Shown here piece after piece: positions 40,423 through 49,444 of a stretch of DNA of 64,000 nt. The position numbers and the translations under genes were made by a program. The DNA is from Archaeoglobaceae archaeon (GTDB lineage Archaea > Halobacteriota > Archaeoglobi > Archaeoglobales > Archaeoglobaceae): positions 1-64,000 of the forward strand of contig JALSOQ010000009.1 in the NCBI GenBank assembly GCA_026986375.1, given 5' to 3'. Position 1 is the first letter of the stretch, and the number at the start of each line of letters is the position of its first letter. The notes under the pieces were generated by a model. It had not been told where the DNA came from and searched no databases. It saw only the letters and a list, made by a program, of their open reading frames with translations.

Positions 40423-42363
40423 ATGGCGGTTGAGGTATATAAGAATATAGAGACATACAAGCCCGAGGATGTGGAGGACGTTACGGTAGAGACGGACATA
40501 TTGATCATCGGTGGAGGTTTCTCCGGTTGCGGAGCCGCATACGAGGCGGCATACTGGGCCAAAGCTGCCGGATTGAAAGTAACGCTCGTAGAGAAGGCTG
40601 CAATCGAGAGGAGCGGTGCAGTCGCTCAGGGTCTGTCCGCTATAAACACGTATCTTGGACTTTCCGGCAGGGCCCAGCAGGTCGGAGATAAGCCGAACAC
40701 GATCGAGGACTACGTGAGATACGTTACCCTCGACATGATGGGTATCGCGAGGGAGGACTTGGTCGCGGACTATGCAAGGCACGTAGATGGAACCGTCCAC
40801 CTCTTCGAGAAGTGGGGATTGCCGATCTGGAAGGACGAGAACGGCAAATACGTTAGAGAGGGAAGATGGCAGGTCATGATCCACGGTGAGTCTTACAAGC
40901 CGATTATCGCTGAAGCTGCTAAAATGGCTCTTGGTGAGGAGAACATAATTGAGAGAGTATTCATAACACACCTGCTGATGGATAAGAACGATCCGCAGAG
41001 AGTTGCTGGAGCGGTAGGATTCAGCGTGAGAGAGCCGAAGTTCTACATCTTCAAGGCCAAGGCGGTAATCCTCGCTACCGGTGGAGCTACGTTACTCTTC
41101 AGGCCGAGGAGCACCGGAGAGGGTATGGGTAGGATATGGTATGCGGTGTTCAACACTGGAAGCGGTTACGCGATGGCGATCGAGGCCGGAGCTCACACGT
41201 GCCAGATGGAGCACAGGTTCATCCCGGCCAGATTCAAGGACGGATACGGTCCGGTAGGTGCTTGGTTCCTGCTGTTCAAGTCGGTAGCTACGAACGCTTA
41301 CGATGAGGTTTACATCGAGAAGAAGGAGACCATCGCCGAATACAAGCCATACGCCGATGCCGTCCCGACGCCCACTCCGTTGAGAAACCACCAGATGCTC
41401 GTAGAGCTTACCGAGGGTAAGGGTCCGATCCTCATGAGGACGGAGTGGGCGATCAAGAAGCTCAGCGAGGAGGGTAAGGACCTCAAGAAGCTGATCGAGG
41501 AGGCCTGGGAGGACTTCCTCGACATGACGGTTTCACAGGCGTTGCTCTGGGCAGCCTTGAACATCGAGCCAGAGAAGGTTCCGTCCGAGATAATGACCGC
41601 AGAGCCTTACATGATGGGATCTCACTCGGGTTGTGCCGGACTGTGGGTCTGCGGACCTGAGGATCTGATGCCGGAAGAATACAAGAAGCTGTTCCCGCTC
41701 TGCTACAACAGGATGACGACGATAAAGGGACTCTTCGCAGTAGGAGACTGCTCTGGAGCTAACCCGCACAAGTTCTCAAGCGGGTCGTTCACGGAAGGAA
41801 GGATCGCAGGTAAGGAGGCAGTGAGATACGTAGTAGAGCAGAACCCGACCCCGGAGATCGACGAGGCTAAGGTTCAGGAGTTGAAGAAGAAGATCTTCCA
41901 GCCGATGGTAACATACGAGCAGTTCAAGGGAGCTTCGACAAGAGAAGACGTCAACCCGAACTACCTGTTCCCGAAGCAGGCCCTCTGGAGGTTGCAGAAG
42001 ATCATGGACGAATACGCTGCCGGTGCTTCGATGTGGTACAAGACGAACGAGAAGATGCTGAAGATCGCGTTGGAGAGACTCCAGATGCTCAAGGAGGACA
42101 TGGAGAAGCTCGCAGCGAGGAACCTCCACGAGCTCATGAGATGCTGGGAGATGTGGCACAGAGTCATCGTAGCCGAAGCACACGTCCAGCACATGCTCTT
42201 CAGGCAGGAGACGAGATGGCCAGGATACTACTACAGAACGGACTATCCGAAGCTCGACGACGAGAACTGGAAGTGCTTCGTTGTCGGCAGGAAGAACCCA
42301 GAGACCGGCGAGTGGGAGCTTCAGAAGGTTCCATACATCCAGATCGTCGACTGGCAACTCTAA
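40423..42363 (+). CDS. aprA: APS reductase alpha subunit
   Basis: 646 residues, the standard size. FAD-binding dinucleotide fold LIIGGGFSGCGAAYEAAYWA at the N-terminus, substrate-channel and flavin residues further on (AIERSGAVAQGLSAINTYLG; FSSGSFTEGRIAGKEAVRYV). It reduces APS to sulfite and AMP. Its electron donor in sulfate reducers is thought to be QmoABC, encoded directly downstream. GGAGGTG precedes ATG 40423, 18 bp after aprB. Confidence 0.97.
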   Translation: MAVEVYKNIETYKPEDVEDVTVETDILIIGGGFSGCGAAYEAAYWAKAAGLKVTLVEKAAIERSGAVAQGLSAINTYLGLSGRAQQVGDKPNTIEDYVRYVTLDMMGIAREDLVADYARHVDGTVHLFEKWGLPIWKDENGKYVREGRWQVMIHGESYKPIIAEAAKMALGEENIIERVFITHLLMDKNDPQRVAGAVGFSVREPKFYIFKAKAVILATGGATLLFRPRSTGEGMGRIWYAVFNTGSGYAMAIEAGAHTCQMEHRFIPARFKDGYGPVGAWFLLFKSVATNAYDEVYIEKKETIAEYKPYADAVPTPTPLRNHQMLVELTEGKGPILMRTEWAIKKLSEEGKDLKKLIEEAWEDFLDMTVSQALLWAALNIEPEKVPSEIMTAEPYMMGSHSGCAGLWVCGPEDLMPEEYKKLFPLCYNRMTTIKGLFAVGDCSGANPHKFSSGSFTEGRIAGKEAVRYVVEQNPTPEIDEAKVQELKKKIFQPMVTYEQFKGASTREDVNPNYLFPKQALWRLQKIMDEYAAGASMWYKTNEKMLKIALERLQMLKEDMEKLAARNLHELMRCWEMWHRVIVAEAHVQHMLFRQETRWPGYYYRTDYPKLDDENWKCFVVGRKNPETGEWELQKVPYIQIVDWQL

Positions 42364-42384
42364 ATTTTTCCTTTATTTTTATCG
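42364..42384 (+). terminator. T-rich terminator after aprA
   Basis: ATTTTTCCTTTATTTTTATCG directly after the aprA stop contains two T-runs. A 155-bp gap follows before qmoA, with its own AT-rich promoter zone. Confidence 0.45.
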
Positions 42385-42518
42385 AACAAAATATTCACAA
42401 ATAATTATAAAAATGAATTATTCTAAATTTAAAAAATCGAAATCGTTAAGCTTTGGAATAAATGGAAATGCTTTTAAATTTCTTAAGGTTATTCCAAAAT
42501 GCTTAAAGGAGGGTTATT

Positions 42519-43742
42519 ATGGAAGCGGACATCTTGGTTATCGGTGGCGGTATTTCTGGACTGACTGCTGCAATAGAGGCTGCAGAGACGGGATATAACG
42601 TCGTTTTGGTCGAAAAGAATCCATACCTCGGAGGCAGGGTCGTTCAGCTCACGAGGTATTTCCCCAAGATCTGCCCGCCTTACTGCGGAATGGAAATACT
42701 GCTAAAGAGACTGCAAAACTGCAAGAACCTCAAATACATAACCATGGCGGAAGTGAAGAGCGTATCGGGAAGTGCAGGGAACTTCACGGTTAAGGTGGAG
42801 AAAAAGCCGAGGTTCGTGACAGACGCTTGCACCGCCTGCGGGGAATGCGTTGAGGTCTGTCCCGTCGAAATCCCCAATCCGTTCAACTTCGGAATGGACA
42901 AGTGCAAGGCGATATATCTACCGCACGAGATGGCCTTTCCGCAGATATACGTCATAGATGGAGAAGCTTGCGACAAGTGCGGACAGTGCGTTTCCGCGTG
43001 CAAGTATAATGCGATAGACCTGAACATGAAGTCGGAGGAGATAACGATAAACGCTAAGGCGATCATAGTAGCTACGGGCTGGAATCCATACGACAAGTCC
43101 AAGCTGACGAACCTCCTGCCCGATCACCCTAACGTGATAACGAACATGATGATGGAAAGGTTGGCCTCCCCAAACGGCCCGACGAAGGGCAAGATAGTAA
43201 GGCCGTCGGACGGTAAGGAGCCGAAGACGATAGCGTTCGTCCAGTGTGCTGGAAGTAGGGATGAGAAACACCTTCCCTTCTGCTCCGCGATATGCTGTCT
43301 GGCCACGATGAAGCACGCATTATACGTTAGGGAGCAGATACCTGACGCGAAGGTTTACGTTTTCTACATCGATATAAGAGCATACGGAAGATATGAGGAC
43401 TTCTTCGCGAAGGTTTCGAGCGACGAGAACATTCAGTTCATAAAGGGAAAGGTCGCCAAGATAGAAGACGCAGGAAACGGAAACCTGATAGTTCACGCCG
43501 AAGACACTTCGACGGGTAAGAAGGTGAGCATGGAGGTGGAGATGGTCGTGCTCGCTACTGGCATGCAACCTTCGACTGCGGTTCAGAAGATCGAAGGACT
43601 GGAATACGACGACTACGGATTCGTAATCGAGAAGGAAGGAATAATTCCGTGCGGAGTTGCGAGGAAGCCTGCGGATGTAGCTTCGAGCAATCAGGACGCC
43701 ACGGGTGCGGTTCTTAAGGCAATTCAGATTGTTAGGAGGTGA
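42519..43742 (+). CDS. qmoA: QmoA, HdrA-like flavoprotein of Qmo complex
   Basis: 407 residues. FAD fold VIGGGISGLTAAIEAAETGY at the start. Two ferredoxin motifs, CTACGECVEVCPVEIP and CDKCGQCVSACKYNAI (about 107-170), bind [4Fe-4S] clusters. Related to heterodisulfide reductase HdrA. With QmoB and QmoC it moves electrons from menaquinol to AprBA. AAAGGAGGG precedes ATG 42519; the stop overlaps the qmoB ribosome binding site. Confidence 0.95.
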   Translation: MEADILVIGGGISGLTAAIEAAETGYNVVLVEKNPYLGGRVVQLTRYFPKICPPYCGMEILLKRLQNCKNLKYITMAEVKSVSGSAGNFTVKVEKKPRFVTDACTACGECVEVCPVEIPNPFNFGMDKCKAIYLPHEMAFPQIYVIDGEACDKCGQCVSACKYNAIDLNMKSEEITINAKAIIVATGWNPYDKSKLTNLLPDHPNVITNMMMERLASPNGPTKGKIVRPSDGKEPKTIAFVQCAGSRDEKHLPFCSAICCLATMKHALYVREQIPDAKVYVFYIDIRAYGRYEDFFAKVSSDENIQFIKGKVAKIEDAGNGNLIVHAEDTSTGKKVSMEVEMVVLATGMQPSTAVQKIEGLEYDDYGFVIEKEGIIPCGVARKPADVASSNQDATGAVLKAIQIVRR

Positions 43743-43747
43743 TTCGA

Positions 43748-45994
43748 TTGTCCGAAGAAAAGAAGGTTGCCGTTTACATATGTAAGGGTTGCGGAATTGG
43801 AGATGCTATAGATGTCGATAAGATCAAGGAAGTAGTCGAGAACGAGCTTAAGGTTCCGGTTAAGGTGCACGATCACCTCTGCGGGAGCGAAGGAGTCAAC
43901 ATGATAAAGAACGACATAAGCGGTGAAGGACTTAACGCGGTAGTAATAGCGGCGTGTTCTCCGAGGGTTAAAAAGGAGGTTTTCGACTTCGGAGACGTTT
44001 TCGTCGAGAGAGTGAACCTAAGGGAGGGAGTAGCCTGGACCCACGAGCCGAAGGACGAGAACACGCAGATGATGGCAGAGGACTACGTTAAGATGGGTGT
44101 GGTTAAGGCTCAGAAGGCGGAAAAGCCCGAACCGTATAAGGAAGAAACTTCCAAGGACATACTCGTAGTCGGAGGAGGAGTTACCGGACTCACTGCTGCT
44201 ATAGAAATCGCGAATGCGGGATACAAGGTCTATCTTGTTGAAAAGGAGGCCGAGCTCGGAGGTTGGGTGAAGAACTTCTCCAAGATCCTTCCGGGCAAGT
44301 ATCCTTACAAGGAGATGGTCGATGCGTCCGCTTACTTGGACGAGAAGATTAAGGAAGTAGAAGAGAATCCGAACATAACCGTTTACACTTCCACGATAAT
44401 AAAGTCGATATCCGGCCAGCCGGGAATGTTCGACGTGGTCGTTAGCAGAAACGGTAGCGAGGAGAGTTTCAGAGTAGGTGCGATAGTCGTCGCGACTGGC
44501 TGGAAGCCTTACGACGCATCGAAGCTTGAGAACTTGGGATACGGCAAATACGCCAACGTGATCACAAACGTTGAGCTCGAAAAGATGCTGAAGGAGGGCA
44601 ATCTGGTAAGGCCTTCCGACGGAAAACCGGTTAAAAACGTGGCGTTCATTCTGTGTGCCGGCCAGAGGGATGCCGAGCATATTCCATACTGTTCCACGGT
44701 TTGCTGTCTCACGTCGCTCAAGGAGGCGCTCTGCATAAGGGAAATGAACAAGGATGCGAACGTTTACGTGTTCTACAGAGATATGAGAACCGTAGGAATT
44801 TACGAGGAGTTCTATAAGAGAGCACAGGACGACGAGGGTATATTCCTCACCAAGGGAACCGTCAAGAGCATATACGAGGATGAGTGGGGAGATTTGATAG
44901 TCGAGGTCACGGACACTCTGCTCGGGGAAGATGTGAAGGTTAGAGTCGATCTCGTAGTTCTCGCTACGGGAATGCTCTCTTCGATGTATGGATTATACAC
45001 GACGAAGGAGGAGTATCCGGAGGAAGGAGATCCGCCGTATTCTCACATAAAGCCCGCGGTTCCCAAGGAGGTCGCCTTCGAGAAGAAGGATAAGGAGTGG
45101 ATTCTCAACCTGCAATACAGGCAGGGGCCGGAGCTTCCGACGCTCCGCTACGGAATGCCCGATTCCCACTACATATGCTTCCCATACGAGAGCAGGAGGA
45201 CTGGAATATACGCCGCAGGTTGCGTAAGGGCTCCGATGACCGTAAGGGACTGCGAGTTGGATGCGAGGGGTGCGGCTCTGAAGGCTATTCAGACTGTAGA
45301 GCTCGTCGCGGAAGGAAAGACCATATTCCCGAGGACTGGAGACATAGATTATCCGAACTTCTTCCTGCAGAGGTGCACGCAGTGTAAGAGGTGCACCGAA
45401 GAGTGTCCGTTCGGTTCTCTCGATGAGGATGAGAAGGGAACGCCGAAGCCGAATCCTTTGAGGTGCAGGAGGTGCGGAATATGCTTCGGAGCTTGCCCGG
45501 AGAAGATAATATCGTTCAAGCAGTACAGCGTCGACATGATCTCATCGATGCTCAAGGCGGTTTCCGTTCCTAACGAAGAGGACAAGCCGAGGATAATCGT
45601 GTTTGCGTGCGAAAACGACGCTTATCCGGCGATAGACATGGCCGCAAAGAACGGACTGAAGTTCAACCCGTTCGTCAGAATAATACCGGTGAGATGCCTC
45701 GGTTCCGTGAACGTCGTATTCATTGCGGACTCGCTTTCGAGGGGTATCGACGGAATATTGTTGCTCGGCTGTAAGTTCGGAGAGGACTACCAGTGTCACT
45801 TCATAAGAGGTTCGGAGCTTGCAAACAGGAGGATGGACAACGTTAAGGAAACTCTGCAGAGGTTGTTCCTGGAGCCCGAGAGGGTTAAGCTCGTGGAGGT
45901 TGAGATATCCGACTGGCCCAAGATTCCGGAGATATTGGACGGCTTTGTTGAGGAGATCAAGAAGATCGGGCCGAACCCATACAAGGGCTTCTAA
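43748..45994 (+). CDS. qmoB: QmoB, HdrA-like with MvhD domain
   Basis: 748 residues. The N-terminal cysteine region YICKGCGIGDAIDVDKIKE, then the FAD fold VVGGGVTGLTAAIEIANAGY, two [4Fe-4S] motifs (CTQCKRCTEECPFGS and CRRCGICFGACPEKI, near 540-590), then a C-terminal MvhD-like domain with conserved cysteines (FACENDAYPAIDMA, VRCLGSVN, GCKFGEDYQCHF). Start placed at TTG 43748, because AGGAGGTGA (43734-43742) ends 5 nt before it; the GTG at 43739 lies inside that site. Confidence 0.95.
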   Translation: MSEEKKVAVYICKGCGIGDAIDVDKIKEVVENELKVPVKVHDHLCGSEGVNMIKNDISGEGLNAVVIAACSPRVKKEVFDFGDVFVERVNLREGVAWTHEPKDENTQMMAEDYVKMGVVKAQKAEKPEPYKEETSKDILVVGGGVTGLTAAIEIANAGYKVYLVEKEAELGGWVKNFSKILPGKYPYKEMVDASAYLDEKIKEVEENPNITVYTSTIIKSISGQPGMFDVVVSRNGSEESFRVGAIVVATGWKPYDASKLENLGYGKYANVITNVELEKMLKEGNLVRPSDGKPVKNVAFILCAGQRDAEHIPYCSTVCCLTSLKEALCIREMNKDANVYVFYRDMRTVGIYEEFYKRAQDDEGIFLTKGTVKSIYEDEWGDLIVEVTDTLLGEDVKVRVDLVVLATGMLSSMYGLYTTKEEYPEEGDPPYSHIKPAVPKEVAFEKKDKEWILNLQYRQGPELPTLRYGMPDSHYICFPYESRRTGIYAAGCVRAPMTVRDCELDARGAALKAIQTVELVAEGKTIFPRTGDIDYPNFFLQRCTQCKRCTEECPFGSLDEDEKGTPKPNPLRCRRCGICFGACPEKIISFKQYSVDMISSMLKAVSVPNEEDKPRIIVFACENDAYPAIDMAAKNGLKFNPFVRIIPVRCLGSVNVVFIADSLSRGIDGILLLGCKFGEDYQCHFIRGSELANRRMDNVKETLQRLFLEPERVKLVEVEISDWPKIPEILDGFVEEIKKIGPNPYKGF

Positions 45995-46017
45995 CAAATT
46001 TTTTTGAGGTGATGGGT

Positions 46018-47163
46018 ATGGCGGTTGAGGCGGATCCGACTTTCGTTAGGGAGGTTATCAAGCTCGGTGGAAAGACTTTGAAGAAGTGCATGCAGTGCGC
46101 CACGTGTTCGGTAATCTGCCCCCTAAGCCCCGAAGACAACCCGTTCCCGAGGAAGGAGATGATTTGGGCACAGTGGGGTCTGAAGGAGAAGCTTTTGAGG
46201 GATCCAAACGTCTGGCTCTGCCACAACTGTAACGACTGCTCGAAGTTCTGTCCGAGAGATGCCAGACCGGGAGACGTCTTAGCAGCTTTGAGGGCGAGGA
46301 TGATCGCCGAATACTCGTGGCCGAGCTTCATGACAAAAATAGTGAACAACCCCGTGTTCTTCCCGCTGTTCGTTTTGATACCGATAATACTGATAGGTGC
46401 TTTGATTTCGGTGTTCAATTTGAGCGTTCCTACGAGTGGTGAGATAATATACAGCAGGTTCATTCCCATGGAATATGTCGAGGCTGGAGGTTTCATATTC
46501 GGCGGTCTCGCTGTTGCGATTGCCGCAATAGGCCTCTGGAGGTTCTGGAACGCACTGACGGAGGGAGGAGGAAAGACCGTAGTTATAGAGCCGAAGGAAG
46601 GGGCGGAGGTTGAAGTTCAGGGTGGGATGTGCTTCATAGATGCGGTGTTCTACGCTTTGAAGGACATACTAAAGCACAGCTGGTTCAAGGTATGTGAGGT
46701 AAACAGGAACAGATACTACGCACACCTGCTGATGTTCTACGGATTCTTGGCTTTGGGAGTTACTGCCGGTATGGACGTGATAGCAAAATACGTCTTCGGA
46801 ATGCCCCACCTTCCGATATGGCATCCGGCGAAGATACTGGGCAACTTGGGTGCCATAGCGCTGTTCTTAGGCTGTTCGATGGTAATATACAACAGACTTA
46901 CGAATCCAGATGCTAAGGGAGGTTCATACTTCGACTGGTTCTTCCTTCTGACGCTTTATGCTGTGGCGATAACGGGAATTATAACAGAGCTTGCAAGGTT
47001 GGCCGGTAGCACTGCCGCATACTACCTATACGTCGTTCATCTGATAGCGGTGTTCATGCTAATAGCATACGCACCCTACTCGAAGTTCGCCCACCTCATA
47101 TACAGAGGAGTGGCGATGGCCTACGCGAAGGCAACTGGAAAGGAACCGAAGATACCCTTCTGA
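46018..47163 (+). CDS. qmoC: QmoC, HdrC/HdrE-like membrane subunit
   Basis: 381 residues. The N-terminal HdrC-like part has two [4Fe-4S] motifs (CMQCATCSVICPLSP and CHNCNDCSKFCPRDA). The C-terminal half has about six membrane helices with heme-binding histidine candidates (RYYAHLLMFYGFLALGVTAG; YVVHLIAVFMLIAYAPYSKF), like the cytochrome b subunit HdrE/NarI. It is the menaquinol-oxidising anchor. ATG 46018 is favoured by GAGGTGA 5 nt upstream; GTG 46009 and ATG 46012 overlap that site. Confidence 0.95.
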   Translation: MAVEADPTFVREVIKLGGKTLKKCMQCATCSVICPLSPEDNPFPRKEMIWAQWGLKEKLLRDPNVWLCHNCNDCSKFCPRDARPGDVLAALRARMIAEYSWPSFMTKIVNNPVFFPLFVLIPIILIGALISVFNLSVPTSGEIIYSRFIPMEYVEAGGFIFGGLAVAIAAIGLWRFWNALTEGGGKTVVIEPKEGAEVEVQGGMCFIDAVFYALKDILKHSWFKVCEVNRNRYYAHLLMFYGFLALGVTAGMDVIAKYVFGMPHLPIWHPAKILGNLGAIALFLGCSMVIYNRLTNPDAKGGSYFDWFFLLTLYAVAITGIITELARLAGSTAAYYLYVVHLIAVFMLIAYAPYSKFAHLIYRGVAMAYAKATGKEPKIPF

Positions 47164-47247
47164 CTTTTTTCTGACTTCGAATAATTTTACATCTTTTTGA
47201 ATTACAAAATAAATGGCAAATCTTATATATTGTTATTATCGATTCGC

Positions 47248-47274
47248 CGTTAACGAAGGTATCGGATACGGAGT
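47248..47274 (+). promoter_or_regulatory. Conserved 27-bp element upstream of tauE
   Basis: The element begins CGTTAACGAA and contains GGTATCGGATACGGAGT. It is 24/27 identical to 38089-38115 upstream of sat. A TATA-like TCTTATATATTG (47221-47232) places the likely transcription start at its first bases, so it would lie in the 5' UTR or overlap the start site. Its 3' end is 32 nt before the tauE start codon. Confidence 0.65.
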
Positions 47275-47306
47275 AAAATTCGGAGTTAACGTGGGGAGGT
47301 GACTCC

Positions 47307-48191
47307 ATGGACTGGTGGTTTTGGCCCGTGTTTCTGTTCGTGTTCACGTTGCTGATCGGAATAATATCGCCAGTGTCCGGCGTGGGAGGAGGAGTCCTTT
47401 ACGTTCCACTGGCGACGGTGCTTACGCCGTTCAACGTCGACTTCATAAGAGGCGCGGGACTGATCATGGCAGTAGTTTCGGCACTCTCCTCGGTTCCCTA
47501 CCTGCTCAGGAAAGGATTGGCCAACATAAGGCTCTTCGCAGTAATAGCGCCTATAATGGTCATTACGTCGGTCTTGGGTGGTATAGTGGGGCTTTGGGTT
47601 TCGAACGCTCTACCCAACGGAAAATACTACGTAAAACTGTTGCTCGGTATAATTATACTGCTCGTGTTCCTCATAATGATAACCTCGAAGAGAGTGGAGT
47701 TCCCGGAAGTGAGGGACGAAGATGTCGACCCGTGGTCGAGAAAGCTGGGAATAGTTGGGGAATGGTATGAACCGAGCTTAGACAGGATAGTTCAGTATAA
47801 GATTAAGAACCTGCCCGTGGGTATGATAATGTTCGGTGTAATAGGGTTCATCGCCGGTATGTTCGGACTTGGAGCCGGATGGGCCAACGTTCCTCTTCTC
47901 AACTTGGTCATGGGTGCGCCGATAAAGGTTGCCACAGCTACGAGCATGCTGATCATCACGGCAAACGCTCCGGCCATCGGAATATATCTCGCCAAGGGTG
48001 CGGTGCTTCCGGTGGTGGTAGTCCCGTCGATACTCGGCATAACAATCGGCGCAAGAATTGGAGCCAAAATAGCCGAAATCATAAGACCTGCCTTCGTCAG
48101 ATGGCTCGTGATAGGCGTTCTGTTCTTGGCGGGTGTTTTGAACATAATAAAGGGTCTCGAAGGTTTGGGCTACATACCTCACATAATCTGA
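47307..48191 (+). CDS. TauE/SafE-family anion exporter
   Basis: 294 residues, about eight membrane helices in two similar halves (GIISPVSGVGGGVLYVPLAT in the first, GFIAGMFGLGAGWANVPLLN in the second, the repeated GxxxGxGGG... signature). TauE/SafE proteins are proposed to export sulfite, sulfonates or other sulfur anions. Placement behind qmoABC, and a promoter element shared with sat, point to sulfate, sulfite or thiosulfate movement. GGGGAGGTGA precedes ATG 47307. Confidence 0.92.
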   Translation: MDWWFWPVFLFVFTLLIGIISPVSGVGGGVLYVPLATVLTPFNVDFIRGAGLIMAVVSALSSVPYLLRKGLANIRLFAVIAPIMVITSVLGGIVGLWVSNALPNGKYYVKLLLGIIILLVFLIMITSKRVEFPEVRDEDVDPWSRKLGIVGEWYEPSLDRIVQYKIKNLPVGMIMFGVIGFIAGMFGLGAGWANVPLLNLVMGAPIKVATATSMLIITANAPAIGIYLAKGAVLPVVVVPSILGITIGARIGAKIAEIIRPAFVRWLVIGVLFLAGVLNIIKGLEGLGYIPHII

Positions 48192-48201
48192 GGTGATGGC
48201 T

Positions 48202-48609
48202 ATGGAGGAGAGAAAGATAAGCGTCGATCCGATGGCGTTAGCGTTCGCAAAGGTGATGACGGTATTTACGATAATAGGCATTGCCGTAATGGTCGCCCCT
48301 TCGATACCCTACTTCATGGGCTACAATCAATACATCTCACTACAGATGGCCTCTAAATACTGGAACGAATCGACCGTTAACTTCTGGAAGCACGTTAAAG
48401 GGATAACCGTTCACGGATACGACTGGATATTCACGAATCTCGAATATACAGACTGTCAGAGCATGATAGGCGTCCTACTGCTGATGATCACACCACTGCT
48501 GAGCATGATAGCGGCGATTCCTAAAGCCGATCAGAAGGCTTTCAAGCTCCTCCTTCTGCTGGCGGCGATAGAGTTCGCTGTATCGATGATAGTCAAGGGA
48601 ATTCTATAA
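48202..48609 (+). CDS. DUF1634-like membrane protein
   Basis: 135 residues, three membrane helices (MTVFTIIGIAVMVAPSIPYF; MIGVLLLMITPLLSMIAAI; LLLLAAIEFAVSMIVKG). The GxLLLxxTP pattern in the second helix is typical of DUF1634 proteins, which often sit beside TauE/SafE exporters. Start ATG 48202, spaced from GAGGTGA exactly as at qmoC; upstream GTG/ATG codons overlap that site. Probably a subunit of the preceding exporter. Confidence 0.75.
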   Translation: MEERKISVDPMALAFAKVMTVFTIIGIAVMVAPSIPYFMGYNQYISLQMASKYWNESTVNFWKHVKGITVHGYDWIFTNLEYTDCQSMIGVLLLMITPLLSMIAAIPKADQKAFKLLLLLAAIEFAVSMIVKGIL

Positions 48610-48620
48610 AATAAATTTTT

Positions 48621-49367
48621 TTAAATTCCCGAGAACACCTCCTCCCTCGCGTGCACCACTATTCCCCTGTCGGTTATCTCGAACGGATGTATCTTCTTGC
48701 TGTGATTCGTTCCCCTCATCTTCAGAATTTCGATGCTCCTGACTCTGGTGTTCTCTATCCTCGTGTAATAGAGAACTATCGTTCCCTCGGTGACGAAGTT
48801 CTCCACGCCGAACCTCGAAAACCTGTTCTCTCCCTCTATTATCTCGCACGTGAGGATGGAAGTTAAACCGAGCACTTCCATCGTAGTTGAGATCTTTAGC
48901 AACTCCACCCTGAACTTCGCGACATCGTTTATGGCGAATCCTATCGACGTAGTCGAATCTACAACGGCTCTCCTCGCTCCTATCTCGTCCTGAATCGTTA
49001 TTATCTGATCGAGCAGGGAACGGGTGTCGAAAGGCCTTATGTCTATGTACTTCTCATCGGAAGGTAACCCTATCTTCGTCGACGTAGCGTCGACTATCGC
49101 GAGCATGTTTTCGTCCTCGTATTTCTCCAACTCCCATCCGAACACCGAAGCGTGCTCTCTTATGTGCTGGGGCCTCTCTTCGGTAGCTATGAATATTCCG
49201 GGCTCCCTGAACATCTCTATCCCGTTCACGAGAAACTGGAGTGCGAATATAGTTTTACCGCTACCCGATGGTCCGGATAGGAGGTAACTGCGATCTCTGA
49301 CGAGTCCTCCCTCGCAGAGCTCATCGAATCCGGGAATTCCTGTAGGACATCTTTCCAACCTCCTCAT
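48621..49367 (-). CDS. KaiC-like ATPase (single domain)
   Basis: 248 residues, one RecA/KaiC domain. TGIPGFDELCEGGLVRDRSY start, Walker A GPSGSGKT (about 32-39), ATEERPQHI (catalytic Glu region), Walker B ARRAVVDSTTSIG. C-terminal KMRGTNHSKKIHPFEIT is the conserved KaiC-family ending that contacts the nucleotide of the next subunit. Lies alone and convergent with the sulfate-reduction run, so no partner gene shows its role. Probably regulatory. Confidence 0.9.
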   Translation of the reverse strand: MRRLERCPTGIPGFDELCEGGLVRDRSYLLSGPSGSGKTIFALQFLVNGIEMFREPGIFIATEERPQHIREHASVFGWELEKYEDENMLAIVDATSTKIGLPSDEKYIDIRPFDTRSLLDQIITIQDEIGARRAVVDSTTSIGFAINDVAKFRVELLKISTTMEVLGLTSILTCEIIEGENRFSRFGVENFVTEGTIVLYYTRIENTRVRSIEILKMRGTNHSKKIHPFEITDRGIVVHAREEVFSGI

Positions 49368-49444
49368 AACCGAACACCATTATAATTCTGATGATAAAGT
49401 TTTGACCCCAAAGTTTAAATTGTTTACGCATCATATAAATAATC

